Below are positions 1 through 13,046 of a stretch of DNA of 64,000 nt, one piece after another; position 1 is the first letter of the stretch, and the number at the start of each line of letters is the position of its first letter. Origin of the DNA: Labia minor. Lineage: Eukaryota > Arthropoda > Insecta > Dermaptera > Spongiphoridae. Under the pieces are notes generated by a model, which had not been told where the DNA came from, made no database searches, and worked only from the letters and a program-made list of their open reading frames with translations. The position numbers and the translations under genes were made by a program. Where the stretch lies: positions 22,167,875-22,231,874 of the forward strand of contig OY720350.1 in NCBI GenBank assembly GCA_963082975.1. Reading direction: 5' to 3'.

Positions 1-403
1 TATAAATTTTTATTTTTTCTTATTCGTACTATACAAAATATTAACGAAAACAAATAAATAAATTCTAACAGTAGATTTAAGTGGGAGTTGTCGGGACATA
101 TAAAAGTAGTGGAACGCGTTCCGGTTCTAAAAAAGGTAAGGGAACGTCGTTCTCCCGCGTTCCCCTCCCAATACACAAGTGATATTTAATAGAAAAAATA
201 TAATGTCAGAAATAGTTTAACTATATATTAGATATATTAATAAAAATTAAGAAAAATACATTAATACTAATAACTTGTTAAAAAATAAAATAAAAATTTA
301 TCCAACAAAAAAATATAAAAAAATAAAATAAATTATCGATATAATGAATTTATTAATTAAATTTATGAAATTAATTTTTCACTTTATCTAAAAATATAAT
401 AAT
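1..403. other. AT-rich sequence, no gene seen
   Basis: Only AT-rich sequence and one small GC-rich inverted repeat (GGGAACG at 140-146 with CGTTCCC at 158-164) are visible. No open frame of note. Confidence 0.6.
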
Positions 404-1967
404 AATAAGTTGACCTGTGGCCAGGTCCGAACCGACCGACGGTTTGAAATAAATTAATTTCCAGCTACAGAAACAATTTCAAATAATTTTAATTAATCTA
501 TTAATGTAATAAAAAACATATATAAATATAACATAAATATTTTTAATTTTATTTTATTTATAATATATAGCTGAAATAGCCGGCGTTGCCCGGCGTTACC
601 CGAGGCTGTGACGTCATGAAGGACTGGGTGACGTCATATAATTTTAAATTAAGAAAAACATAATGAAGATGATTTTTTCCGAGGATAAAACCAATACATT
701 CGTGGTGATATGTAAAAAAATCTCCTCATGTGAAATTTGGTGTGAAAATAACCCTTCTCTTCCTATCGTCGATCGCTAATACTACCACTTCCGGTTCACG
801 GATTTGCACCAAAAGTTGATCAATTCATCTCACTGATGCATTAAGTAAATATACAAAATTTCATCAAAATCCGTTGAGCCGTTCAGGCTGTACACATCTA
901 TACGGACGGACGGACGGACATCATGCTAAAAATACTTTTTTCTGTTAAGAAAATGCATGATTCGTGGTGATATATAAAAAATCTCCTCATGAGAAATTTG
1001 GTGTGAAAATAACCCTTCCCTTCCTATCGTCGATCGCTAATACTACCACTTCCGGTTTCCGGATTTGCTCCAAAAGTTGATCAATTCATCCCACTGATGC
1101 CTTAAGTAAATATACCAAATTTCATCAAAATCGGTTGAGCCGTTCAGGCTGTACACATCTATACGGACGGACGGACAGACATCATGCTAAAAATACTTTT
1201 TTCTGTTAAGAAAATGCATGATTCGTGGAGATATGTAAAAATCTCCACATGTGAAATTTGGTGTGAAAACAATACCTCCCTTACTATCGTCGGTCGGTAA
1301 AAAAGAAAGAAAGAAAATAGCGCCAATTATTATTACCGACCGACGATAGTAAGGGAGGTATTGTTTTCACACCAAATTTCACATGTGGAGATTTTTACAT
1401 ATCTCCACGAATCATGCATTTTCTAAACAGAAAAAAGTATTTTTAGCATGATGTCTGTCCGTCTGTCCGTCCGTCCGTATAGATGTGTACAGCCTGAACG
1501 GCTCAACCGATTTTGATGAAATTTGGTATATTTACTTAATGCATCAGTGGGATGAATTGATCAACTTTTGGTGCAATTCCGGAAACCGGAAGTGGTAGTA
1601 TTAGCGATCGACGATAGGAAGGAAAGGGTTATTTTCACACCAAAGGAGATTTTTTTATATATCACCACGAATCATGCATTTTGTATTGGTTTTATCCTCG
1701 AAAAAAATCATATTTATTAGTTTTTTCTTGATTTAAAATTATATGACGTCATCCAGCCATGCATGACGTCACAGCCTGGTCTTGCATATATATTATAAAT
1801 AAAATAAAATTAAAAATGTTTATATTTATTATTTATGTATCCATATCTGTTTTTTATTACATTAATAGATATATGAAAATTATTTGAAATTGTTTCTGTA
1901 GCTGGAAATTAATTTATTTCAAACCGTCGGTCGGTTCGGACCTGGCCACAGGTCAACTTATTATTAT
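404..1967. repeat. Family A (Helentron/HINE-like) compound inverted repeat
   Basis: Two copies of family A lie head to head around a centre near 1303-1334. Both outer ends carry the hairpin GACCTG-GCCA-CAGGTC and the motif ACCGACCGACGG. The inner ends carry ACCGACCGACGATAG. The left copy contains a tandem duplication of about 260 bp (about 699-960 and 961-1221), each unit with a GGAC-type tract at 900-920 or 1164-1180. It lies just upstream of the first visible LDLa exon, probably in an intron. The family assignment is inferred from end structure; no Rep/helicase coding is present. Confidence 0.75.
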
Positions 1968-2046
1968 TATATTTTTCTTTAATTAATAATTATAATATTA
2001 AATTACTTAATATTAATTATTTTTTATCATTATTTTTTTAATTCAG

Positions 2047-2694
2047 GTTGGTTGATGGCTTCTTTTCCTTCATATAAACTCTCTTCTTGTATCGGACAAA
2101 CAAATGGACATTCCTTTCAAGGATTCTCATGTCCTCGATCGAAAAGGTGTTTTCCTCTTTCTTGGCGCTGCGACGGCAATGAAGACTGTCCAGGTGACTC
2201 ATTTTACTTTGTTGTTTTTTTGACCGAGAGTGAGAGTAAGACTTAGTAATGCTAAATAATTTTATATAAATATTTAATATCGAAGTAAATAAGTTTCTTT
2301 ATAATTTTATAATTTTTAAAATGTCGAATTTAACAAAATATAATGGAATCTATTATTTAAGATGGTGAGGATGAGAGAAACTGTCGGTATCCAATTCGAC
2401 CAACATATCCATCAGATTCTGGCAATCCTCGATGTCGAATTGGCGAACTTGGATGTGTAGCTTCTAATGGTCGTGATGTGTGTCTGAATAGAGAGAAAGT
2501 GTGCGATGGTCATGTTGATTGTTACGATGGGTAATACATTTGATTGTTTATAAAATATAGATTTAATTTGTGAAAATAATACTTTTAAAGATTCAATTTT
2601 AAAATAATTTATTAATAGTATATCATATTTTTATTATTATTTCTTTGCAAAATTCAATTATTTATTATTATTATTAATATTTAAGAGCATTCCC

Positions 2695-2726
<32 letters not shown>

Positions 2727-2897
2727 GAGAATGTAAACCTATAAAAAATTTAATGAAATTCTTTGAATTTACATGAGTATCTTATTCATTTTTACTAATT
2801 ACTATTGCGATCACGAAAATTTTCGATGTCGAGATTTTGATGTTTTTATACGTTTTGAAGGCCCCTGAGTCATTTTCACTAAGATTGAGAAAAATGC

Positions 2898-2932
<35 letters not shown>

Positions 2933-4608
2933 TCAGAAGCCAAAGCGATTAACTCCACATTTAAATAAAATGAGAAAATGAAGCCCAAAGTTTACAGCTT
3001 GTAGAAAATTCAGGTTTATTGATTACAGAAAAATGTATTTGCATTGCAATATTAAGATTATCAAGTTCATTATTCACTTCATATGTTTCAGATTACATTA
3101 CATTACTTTACATTCATCTTGATTCATCTTTAGACATTTTAATTCAAGTTTTTAAAATATTTTTTTTTATACTTTATATATATATTTATTAAAGCTTTTG
3201 TGGTTATTTTGATAATTATTAAGGGTATTTTTATTAAAAGGCCACATTGTTTGTATAAAATTATTTATTAAATTAAAATAATTTTATACAAACAATAAAA
3301 TTATTTATTAAATTAAAATAATGTTATACAAACAATGTGGTCTTTTAATAAAGATTCTCTTAATAATTTATATATATATATATAGTTAGATAAATATATA
3401 TATTGTTGTTTAGAAATTCATTTCAAATCGTCGGTCGGTTCTGTGCCTGGCCACAGTCCATATTTTTTTTATAAAAATAATAAATAAATTTAAAAGTCAA
3501 ATGAAAAAGAGTACTGTATAAATTTGAAAAAACTGATTATTTTTAAACTTTGAAACTTTTTCTTAAATATTTTTTATTTAGCTCATTAATATATTTTCTA
3601 TTTCAAGAAATTAAAATTTATATAAAATATCATTTTATTTTTAAAATTTTATAATAATTATATAATAATTCTAATTGAATATATTAAATGTTCTTTTTTA
3701 AGATTACCTCAAAATGTTTTAATTAAAAAATTTGGTCTACTAATGTTATATGATACAATCTCGTCTAAAATTAATGAGAAATTAATTTCTATAGGTGGGA
3801 TGAGAATGTAGCCAATTGTCAGTCAATTTGTTCATTTCGATGTTCCCCTTCTGGTCCGTGTTTGAATGAAAATCGTCGTTGTGATGGTATTCGAGATTGT
3901 TTTGACGGCGCCGATGAACGGTATTGCAATACTAATTTAAATAACGTTCACGAACACCATGAGGAAATTGATGAAGAGGATGAAGATGAAGATGATGAAG
4001 ATCATGACACATCATTTTGCCATCATGAATATGAATATAAAGTAAGAATATAGAAAAAATAATAGGTAATTTGGAAAGAAAGTATCTAGACAATGAGAGT
4101 GATAAAAAAATCAATTTAAAATCGTAATTCATTTTTTTACACGCTTTTTTTAATTTTATTCTTTTAAAACTGTTTAAATATATTTTATATATTATTTTTA
4201 TATTGACTTACCAAATAAATTTCCTCTACTAAAAAGCAATTTATCATATAGACATATACTAGGGTTCATTTCTATATTGTTTATAATTAGAATTTTTTAT
4301 GAAAATTTTTATAATTCAAAAACTTGAAATATAATTTAAAATATTATTCCAAAATTTAAGTGAATAAATTAAAAATAATTTAATTTAAAATTTAAATTAT
4401 TTCATTAAAATATATATACGCAACTAAAATAAAACTAATAATTATTAATTGACATCATAAAAATATATTTATAAACAAATTATATTTTTTTTAGTGTTGG
4501 GCATCTAGAGAAAAGAAATGCATTGCTCGTGCCTGGGTATGTGATGGGCATGATGATTGTCCAGAAGGAGAAGATGAAGAAGATTGTCACGAAGATCATC
4601 ATTGGTGA
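2047..4608 (+). CDS. LDL-receptor class A repeat protein, C-terminal four coding exons (5' partial)
   Basis: Four exons join in phase: 2047-2193, 2362-2530, 3795-4041 and 4495-4608 (stop TGA at 4606-4608). Each intron begins GT and ends AG. Together they encode four LDLa modules, each with six cysteines and the acidic calcium-binding tail: CFPLSWRCDGNEDC, then DGEDE across the first intron; VCLNREKVCDGHVDC with DGWDE across the second; CLNENRRCDGIRDC with DGADE; and CIARAWVCDGHDDC with EGEDE. Modules 3 and 4 are separated by a run of Glu/Asp of about 18 residues. The protein ends HEDHHW, with no transmembrane segment, so this end looks extracellular or secreted. An AATAAA lies at 4640-4645, just past the stop. 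LDLa modules bind lipoproteins and other ligands through calcium. No beta-propeller, EGF or protease domain is visible, so the parent protein is not identified. The frame is open into 2047 from a splice acceptor, so upstream exons must exist. Confidence 0.88.
2801..2911 (+). repeat. Family B repeat, truncated fragment
   Basis: This matches the left 110 bp of the fuller copy at 44409-45018, including 'tatacgttttgaaggc' and 'gagtcattttcact'. It breaks off into a TA microsatellite. It lies in the intron between LDLa exons 2362-2530 and 3795-4041. Confidence 0.7.
3125..3455 (+). repeat. Family A-related 3' end interrupted by a palindromic MITE
   Basis: The stretch 3130-3185 and the end 3410-3455 (CGTCGGTCGG, then CCTGGCCACAG) match the contiguous sequence at 55780-55890. 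Here they are split by a foldback element at about 3189-3370. The foldback is a near-perfect palindrome: 'ggccacattgtttgtataaa' pairs with a complementary arm at 3315-3345, and its ends resemble 'attaagggtatttttatt'. Related ends flank the element at 27478-29568. No coding. Confidence 0.6.
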
Positions 4609-7600
4609 ACAAACATTTATTTATTAAACAAAAAACTTTAATAAAAAAATTGGTATACTTATTAATATAAATTGTTAATAATCAATTGTTATTATTACTT
4701 TGCTATATTTTGATGTTATAATAAAATTTTGAATTGGAAAAGTTCTATAAGGATAATCTCATAATTCACATCAGGTACGAACGAGAAACAAAACTAGGGG
4801 ATGAGGTGGCAGGTTTAACATTTTAAAAATTAAAAATTAATTAGAATCTAAATTTATATTGTTTAATTATTTATATTAATTAATCTAGCCTGACCATCGC
4901 TGGGTACGGCATATAATATATATATATTTATCTCTCAGAAACCCGATGGTGATTTGTTTAAAGTTCTATTAATTCATTGGATGAAATGAGAGCACAGGTT
5001 CCCACCTGGTCAACCATTAAACTTAAAGGGGGAATTTAGTGGACTGATCTGCGAGAACATTTCTTGTAGTTTTAATATTTTATTACGTAATAAGATTTAT
5101 TATTATTTCAGCCTAAACACAGTAAAAACTCAGACAATAAAATTTTCTATTAATATATTAATATTAAACTAAAATATATAATACTACTTATTGAGAATAT
5201 TGACTTGTATAATTTTGCACAATTGTTAAATTTTTTTGGTAGGTGACAAAAAAAAATATTACTAAGAAAATTATTTTAAAGGAATCATTACCTTAAATAA
5301 AACAATTAAATCGAATTGGATATTATATGTAAGTATATATAAATTTATTTAATAATACATGTATATAATAACAAAAATGTTTTGTACATCTAAGAATATT
5401 AATTTATTTATATATATATATATTTATATATATTAGGAAATATTTTTCTTTATTCTTTTTTTTAATCAAGCGTTTTACTCAAATTGAGAAACAATTAAAC
5501 AGAATAAAAATATATGAAAATTATACAAAAAGAAACATTTTAAAGGGCTGATATTACTTTCAATTAGCATGCAATACATTCTTTCTAGACCTATTCCTAA
5601 AGTCATTTATTCATTCCTTTTTTATCATAACTTCTATATTCTTTGCATTATGCTAACAATTTAATTACCTAATCATAAAATTTCATAATTTTATTTTACA
5701 TTTTCAGCCCTTATGATAATTAAATTATTTTTTTTAAAAACAAATAAAATAAAATTTAACTATTTAGATGAGGTAGCCAAATAAATTGATGTTGAAGATT
5801 TAATAGATCACATCAGTAATTAATATTTTTTGATGATTTCAATATAATTAATTAGAAAGTAAAAAGTTATCTAAAAATTAATTAATGAAATAGAATTTTT
5901 AATATTTTTAAATTTAATTTATTAATAAAAATAATATTAAATAGAAGAAGAAAAATTAATTTTTTTATGATGACAAAATCGATAATAAAAAGTAAAAGAG
6001 TTAAAAATATATAAATTTGTATAAAATGATAAAATTTCTTTAAATAAAAAAAATATTCTAATATAAATCAAAATAATATTTCTTTCAATAATATATATAT
6101 TGAAATCATATAATTTAATTATTCAAGAAATTTTATGGTATTTAAATAATATAAAAAGTGCATTTGATATATACATATAAATATTCTTATAAAGAAAAAT
6201 TATAATAATTTTCAAAAAATACTTGGCAAATTATCTTATTCAAGCATAATAACTGAGACAGAAAATGAGCCCGAGGATCCACAAATTTCTTTTTTAATAT
6301 TTACTTAATGATATATTTTTCAAAAGTATAAAAAATATTCAAATATTAAAAGTTGTATCAATAAGTTTTAGAAGCATTTAAATATAGAATTGTTATACCT
6401 ATAATAACATAAAAATGAAGATTTTAAACAAATAAATAGTTATAAAAAAGAATATTACAAGTTTTTGTAATTTACTTTTTTGAATTTTATAATTATAAGA
6501 AAATAGTGAAATGTTTTGAAAATAATTAAAAATAATTTTCAAATATTTGATAGTAATAACTTATAGAAAAAATCATTTTTAAGTAGAATACTTATACAAA
6601 TATATATTTAAAGAATATTTTAATCTTTTATAAATTAAACCTTTTGAAAAATGTTTTATGAATGGTTTTCAAATTAGTTTTCTTATATATATATTAATAA
6701 AATGTATTAATCCCATTAACGTTTCACTTGATTAGTATATGGAATATATCCAACGGACTTTTCTGTTTGCGGACGAATTAGAAAAAGCAGTGGTGTATTT
6801 TTTAAATTATATTATTCACAAAATAAATTTCAATTCCTTTTTATATTTTTCAAAATTTACAAACTTATACTTATATATATTTATATAAATATAAATAAAT
6901 TAATTTTTTGCATTTTATTAAACTTCTATTTTGACGGATATTATGTGCAGCAAAAATGTTTAAAATAGAAATAAAATGAATATAGGCAATTTGGATATAT
7001 TATAATTATAATTTGTTTGTTTTTTTAATTATGTATATTGTTTTATAAATAATTAAATTAATAAACCAGGCTATTATAAAGTCATTTTAAATTTGAGAGA
7101 AATATTTATTATAGATAAGAAAAACTTTAATATTTATATATATATATTAAAAGGTATTTTTGAGAGAGGTTATTATGTTTAAATATTTTATCTCTTCAAG
7201 AATAATAGAAAAAAATACTATAAATAGATTCTAGGTATATGTTGATTGTCTACAAAAATATTATATACATATAATTATATATCAGGGTTATGATTAGAAT
7301 ATAATTAAAAAAATATTAAAATATATTGACGACTTTATAATAGCATTATATTATGTTACTTGTAACTAAAAGATAAATAAAATAATATGAATTAAAGTTA
7401 AATAGACAAAAATATATAAAATAGTATAATAATAAATTATAATATATTTTAATCAATTTGAGCAATTTATTTTAGTGTTATTTTTGTTGAATTTTTTTTT
7501 TTTTTTTTTTTTTGATTTTTTTTTTCAAGTTTTTTTCTCTTTGTTCTAACATTTTCACACAGCCGGTCAGTCTTGATCATAAGGAAATCGGAGATTCTTT

Positions 7601-9473
7601 CAAATCTAGAATCATAATCCCTTCTAGCTTAAATAAGAATTAATTATTAAAATCTCCACTATTCCCTTTCAATGGTGTTCTTGTATACATTTATAATGTT
7701 AATGTTTCATGATTATATAAAATCCAAAATCCATCAAATTTTACGTTCGTTACTTGAAACCTGGTTCCAACAAATATAATAAAGATTTAATTAATTTTTT
7801 ATATTTATTATTTATTAGAAAAGATTTTACGAATTTTTATGTTATATATGTATCAATGATACAAATTGACATAAATAAATATTGATGTATTCAATTTCCA
7901 AAATAAGATGAGAACCAAATTTGTTGAAGGGATTTTGCTAAATGGAGATTCATCTCTCATATATGCATATATAATTTATTTTAATATATTTATGTATTAA
8001 AGGTATTTATATAAATGTTGACAAGCAGGAGAAATTTGAATGTTTTTTTAGCACCCTGCAATATTCGTTTAACGATTATAATATATCATAATAATCTAAA
8101 TGTACATATATTAAAATTTCCCTCCCTGATTTTTATCTTAGTGAATATTATATAAAACAGAGGTTTTTTTCTATTGTTGTACAAATATGAAACAAAACGA
8201 ATAGAAAGAAAAACTAGATATTTCTAATATTGAGAAATGTTCTCAATAATATTTTTTATATAAATAAGTATATATTATTTGTCTATGATTATATATCTGC
8301 TTGGCAGTGCATTCTTGATTGTGAATTACATTTTTAGGAATTTTTATTTTTGAAAGTATGAAATTTGTCTTTGAATTCCTTTATTTTTTAAATTCAATTA
8401 AAATTACCGGTCATTTCACGATTGAAATTTTCAAAATTCAGAAAAAATCTATTAAATGAACTGAATATTAAATAGAATTTAAGAAATAGTTAATTAACAT
8501 AATTGTTATATTTGTCAATTTTTTTATAATTATTTATCATTTTAATAAACAAATTTTACAATTTTAAATAAATGAAAATATAAAAAAATTAATATTTTAT
8601 TTAAAAATATATTCAAATAAAATATGATAGTTTTAATGTTCTGAAAATATAATTAATTATTTTCAATTTCGGAGGGCTTTGATTACTTGAATTTGCCTAT
8701 GAAAAAAAGTAAATATTCATCGTATATATTCATTTTAAAGCTAATTAACCTATTGGATTAAACAATTCTTTTCAAAAATAAAAATAAGTTGTTTATAAAC
8801 AAATTCGAAGAATGAAAAATAAATAATTTCATACTTTCAGCAAATAAAAGGGCACTATCCTATTAAAAATTTATTCATTCATTTTCAAATCTAATTTTAA
8901 TAGAAATAATAATTAATTAATTGATTATGATATGTTATAAATTTGATCAATTTATAATTTAAAAGCATTTCAATTTATAAACTAAACTTTTTATCTGACC
9001 TATCATCAATAAACAAGCAGATATATGAATAAAACTATTTTAATTGTATTTTAACGAATTCAAGATATATATACACATATATATTTATATAATATACATA
9101 AATTAAACAGAATTTTTTCTATACTCTTATTTTAATCTAATAGAGTAAACTATATGCATTAGTTTAAATTAAATATTATTATTATTATATTAAAAGTTTC
9201 TGGATATTTATAGATTACTTATTAATTTAATTAATGATAATAAACCTAAAATATGTATATCTATTTTAATTAATTACGAAATAATAAATTAAATAAATAA
9301 AAAACAAAAAAACAAAAATAAATTATATACATATATATGATAGAAAAATAGCACCAAATCTTTACAGGAACAAATAAAAATTTATACTCGTAAGAAGAGT
9401 AAGTTAGAATAAAATTATATATTATTGTAATATATAATTTCTTCTCAAACCTTAATTATAATTATTATTATAA
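4609..9473. other. Intergenic, AT-rich
   Basis: This lies between the LDLa gene and the ICAD-like gene and holds no convincing open frame or splice-flanked coding segment. A slightly GC-richer, unrecognised stretch lies at about 4770-5060. A T-run lies at about 7492-7514. Confidence 0.6.
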
Positions 9474-11214
9474 TTATGCCTGTGTTTTGTTTTTATTTTG
9501 AGAATTTTTATGATATAATTTAAGAAGATCCATTGCTTCTTGTGCTTCCCGTTTTTCAGATAAAAATCTTCCGCTGGCTTCTTTCAAATCTTCTAAAAAT
9601 TTCCTATGAAAATAAAATTTGATATTTTATAAAATATATACTAAAAAGCTGATTATGGTTAATTCTATATTGCTTTTCGTGATAAATAAATTATATCATT
9701 CAAGTAAAACAAATTAATCTTAGAAATATAATAGTACATTTTTTTATTTAAAACATATTATGAAAATATTTTGAAAAAGAAGATAAAATTATTCGTTTTT
9801 ATAATAATATCAATGTTTGTATCCTATTAGGAAATTTTAAAAATTATTAGACATTATTTAATTAAAGTAAAACAATATTTAAAAATATAAATTATATGAA
9901 TTCGAATATGAATTTATTTTTATTTGAAATAAGATTTACTTACTTATCAGGAATGAAATCTGCTAAGCTATCTGGGTCCATATCACTTAATAACTCAAGG
10001 TCTTTGCCCCCGAGCATCGTTATATGCGCCCAATCGTCTTGCAATCGTCTCACCAAGCATTTCAAATCCTTCTCTTGACCAGTGCCGTCTATTTCATCCA
10101 AAGGGTTCCATCTAAAATAATATCAATTAAAAAAATAAACACTAATTTATAATTTATAGAAGTAAGATAATTACCGTGATATCCTTGCTTGGGACCACCA
10201 CTTTTGATTGTCTGTTAATACCATTAAACTTGTATTCCGTTCTAATGTGTAAAAATAGGCATCATCATCAACCTCAGTTCCGTCATGATCCAATACTATT
10301 TTCATATGTACATTTTCTGGGATCCCAAATTTTGTTCTTACTAAAATTAAAATTTATAAAAAAAAGAATAAAAATTAGATTGACATTAATAGATTGAATT
10401 GTAGGTCCGTAGGCCCTAATTGATATAAAGAAAACTTATGATGATGGTGTAACATCAACAATCAAGCCATCTTAGATAAATGATCCGAAATTATTAATAG
10501 CCACTTTCGTTTGACACGATATCAACCAATATCAAAATTTATCAAATTGACGATAAACAAAAATTAAATCCTTTCCTCCTTACTAATAAATTTTTGATTT
10601 AATCAATATTAATTTTGGAAAATAATTTGTATTTGTTTTATTTATTATATATAAATCTGTATAAAATTGTTTACAAATATCTATTTTTTTTTTAAATTTT
10701 TTTCATCAGATATTTTAACACAAAATAATGTTATATTTAATTTTTTATCAAAATAATATAATTTTTAAATTGTACTTTGGCAATATCTTATTTATTTATA
10801 TTCTTTATTCTAAAACCTTAAATATACAATTATGAGTGACTAAGGTTTTAGAATAAAATAAAAACATGCAAATAAAATCGTAAAAATCTCTTGAACACTT
10901 CATTTTCTTAAACTAATATATAATTATTTTATGAAAAGTATATAAATCAAAATAAAGTAAATAATAAATTAAATTAAATTTGAATGATAAAAATTATTTA
11001 TTCAGAATCTATGATAAAATATAAATTCTAAAATATATTTGTAATAAATGGTTTTTTTTTTAATAAATTTTTTTACTAAATTAATTTAAAATAATATTAA
11101 ATTATCTATACCTTTAGCGATAAGGTCTTCTAAAGATTTAGCCACTATTCCTTTTTTAATATCACGAAAATTATCAGAAACACTAAATGGGATATCTTGA
11201 GGATTTGGTTCCAT
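9474..11214 (-). CDS. DFFA: DNA fragmentation factor alpha subunit (DFF45/ICAD, Drep1-like), complete
   Basis: Four exons on the minus strand join in phase: 11112-11214 (ATG), 10175-10340, 9944-10111 and 9474-9603 (TAA). All introns are GT-AG. The product is 188 residues. Residues about 20-80 form a CIDE-N domain, with KSLEDLIAKVRTKFGIP, IVLDHDGTEVDDDAYFYTL and LTDNQKW. Residues about 105-178 match the DFF-C region: a LxRRLQDDWAHITMLGGKDLELL-type helix pair, then SEKREAQEAMDLLKLY. In this family the protein chaperones and inhibits the nuclease CAD, and caspases release CAD by cutting ICAD. The motif DEID (residues 95-98, followed by Gly) sits between the domains, where mammalian ICAD has its first caspase site. 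The protein is much shorter than vertebrate ICAD (about 330 residues), with no second C-terminal half. The start is the first ATG, followed directly by the CIDE-N exon. Intron 1 has a 16-bp-stem palindrome at 10804-10858. The other Drep-family paralogues are the main alternative. Confidence 0.9.
10801..10860. repeat. Small palindrome in ICAD-like intron 1
   Basis: TTATTCTAAAACCTTA pairs with TAAGGTTTTAGAATAA around a loop of about 22 nt. It may be a tiny foldback element. Confidence 0.6.
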
Positions 11215-11863
11215 TTTTGTATTATTATTATTGTTCTTAATGTAGAGATTAGTTAATTATTATTTTTAAATAAATATAAAATATCTGTAATAAAAGACAT
11301 ATTATTTTTATAATTATACATAAACAATGTTAAAATTTAAAGAAATGGTTGGGGTCAATGTTTCGATAGTTACTCATTCCTTCCTCATGGTCGAACGAAT
11401 GGGATGAAAGAGGGGTTTATGAACCCTCCCCTCCCTCCCCAATCAAGGAAGATTTTTGACAAATTGTATTGAATTTTTTTTCTAAATGTATGCCACAATA
11501 TATACATATATTTTATAATTAAAATTTATTAAACGATTTTTTTACTTAAAAAAAAAGCAAATAAAGAATTCGAATTATGTTGTTGCTAAATCGAAACATC
11601 GTATTATAATGGTAATAATTCCTTCAATTGAAAAATATATCACTTAAGAAAAATTTAAATAAAAAATATTTTTTTTCAAAATATAATATATTTATAAATT
11701 TATTATTAAAAAAATATTTATGAATTAAAAATAAAAAATTAATTTAATATTATAAACAATGAATTTTAAAATAATTAAAATAACAAGTCATGATAATATA
11801 ATCATATTTAATATTATATTAAATGAAAATGTTTTGAAAATATATCTATATATGTATCTAGAT

Positions 11864-11894
<31 letters not shown>

Positions 11895-12446
11895 TATGTT
11901 AGTATCAAAATAAATAAATAAATAAATATATATATATAGGTATATATGTCAATAGGATTTTTGCGAGGCAACGCCTATAACCTCTAATAGTATATTAATT
12001 CATTAAGGACAAATAATAAATATAAGTGGAAAAATTCAATATTACCTTAAATGAAAATATTTTCCTATTTCAAAAATTATATTAAGAGTTTTGCCGGTGA
12101 TAGAAATATTCAATGTAATGTAGGTTAGACATTTAGGAGTCCTAAAATCAAACTAAGCCGATTGGAGCCCCTCCGGTCCAGAGGTCAACGTACTCTCCTA
12201 TCTGTCACAAACACAGTGAAATACATCCCCTCCTGAATCCCCTCCCTTACCAACAAGTCAATTGAATATCTATATGTTAAAAATTTAATTAATGTAATAT
12301 ACGTTTCTATTCATATAATATCAATTATTAATAGAAAGCATACACATATAAGAGTTTAATTATAATTCAAAAAATAACTAAATTGTGCTTTTGAAGGCGG
12401 GATTTTTAAATATCTACTATAATGAAAAAGATTAATAAATTAATGC
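11215..12446. other. Intergenic and upstream region of the ICAD-like gene
   Basis: This is AT-rich apart from two GC-richer stretches, 11340-11460 (pyrimidine-rich, many CCCTCC blocks) and 12120-12250. The first lies 130-250 bp upstream of the ICAD-like start and could include its promoter, but no defined core element was seen. Simple TA/TATC repeats lie at 11840-11940. Confidence 0.5.
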
Positions 12447-12454
12447 GATTAGGC

Positions 12455-12688
12455 CAGTGGTTTCCAACCTTTCTGAACCGGCGCCTCCCTTTTTTTAAAA
12501 AAAATTCTTGCGCCCCCCTTGATTTTTGTAATAATCAAATTTCATAAATACTCACATAATATAGTAACCATATTGAAAAAATTGAAAAAAAAACCCTGTT
12601 ATAGATTATTATAGATTTTAGAAAAAAAATTGGTTCAACAGTCTCGCGCCCCCCAAGGGGGGCGCGCCCCACAGGTTGGAGAACACTG
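12455..12688. mobile_element. hAT-type MITE, 234 bp
   Basis: The left end CAGTGGTTTCCAACCT pairs with an inverted right end AGGTTGGAGAACACTG. It is flanked by a perfect 8-bp duplication GATTAGGC (12447-12454 and 12689-12696). Non-coding. It shares the internal motif 'ccatattgaaaaaattg' with the elements at 24096 and 30545. Confidence 0.92.
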
Positions 12689-13046
12689 GATTAGGCATTG
12701 ATAAAAAAATAATAAAAATAAAAATTCTTAAATTCATATGAAATTTTAATAATAATTTCTGAAAATTATTTCTAAATGGTGAAGTTATCTATTAAATCAC
12801 TCATTTATTTCGATATTTAGGTTTATTACTAAATTATATATATCATGCTTTAAAATGCGGCCCAAAACCTTTTGAGATGCGGCCTAAACGCAAATTATGG
12901 AAATATTTAATTTTGCTCATTTCTACTAAAAAAAATTAATGTTTGCAATATTTTTCATGTTCATTTATAATTTTATAAATATATCTAATTCAAATAAAAA
13001 AATTATAATTAAAAGAAGTTATTTTATTTTAATAAAACTATATATA

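Noticed and set aside
900..920. GGAC tandem tracts as a possible CRISPR or satellite
   Set aside because: They are short internal microsatellites of family A, without spacers.
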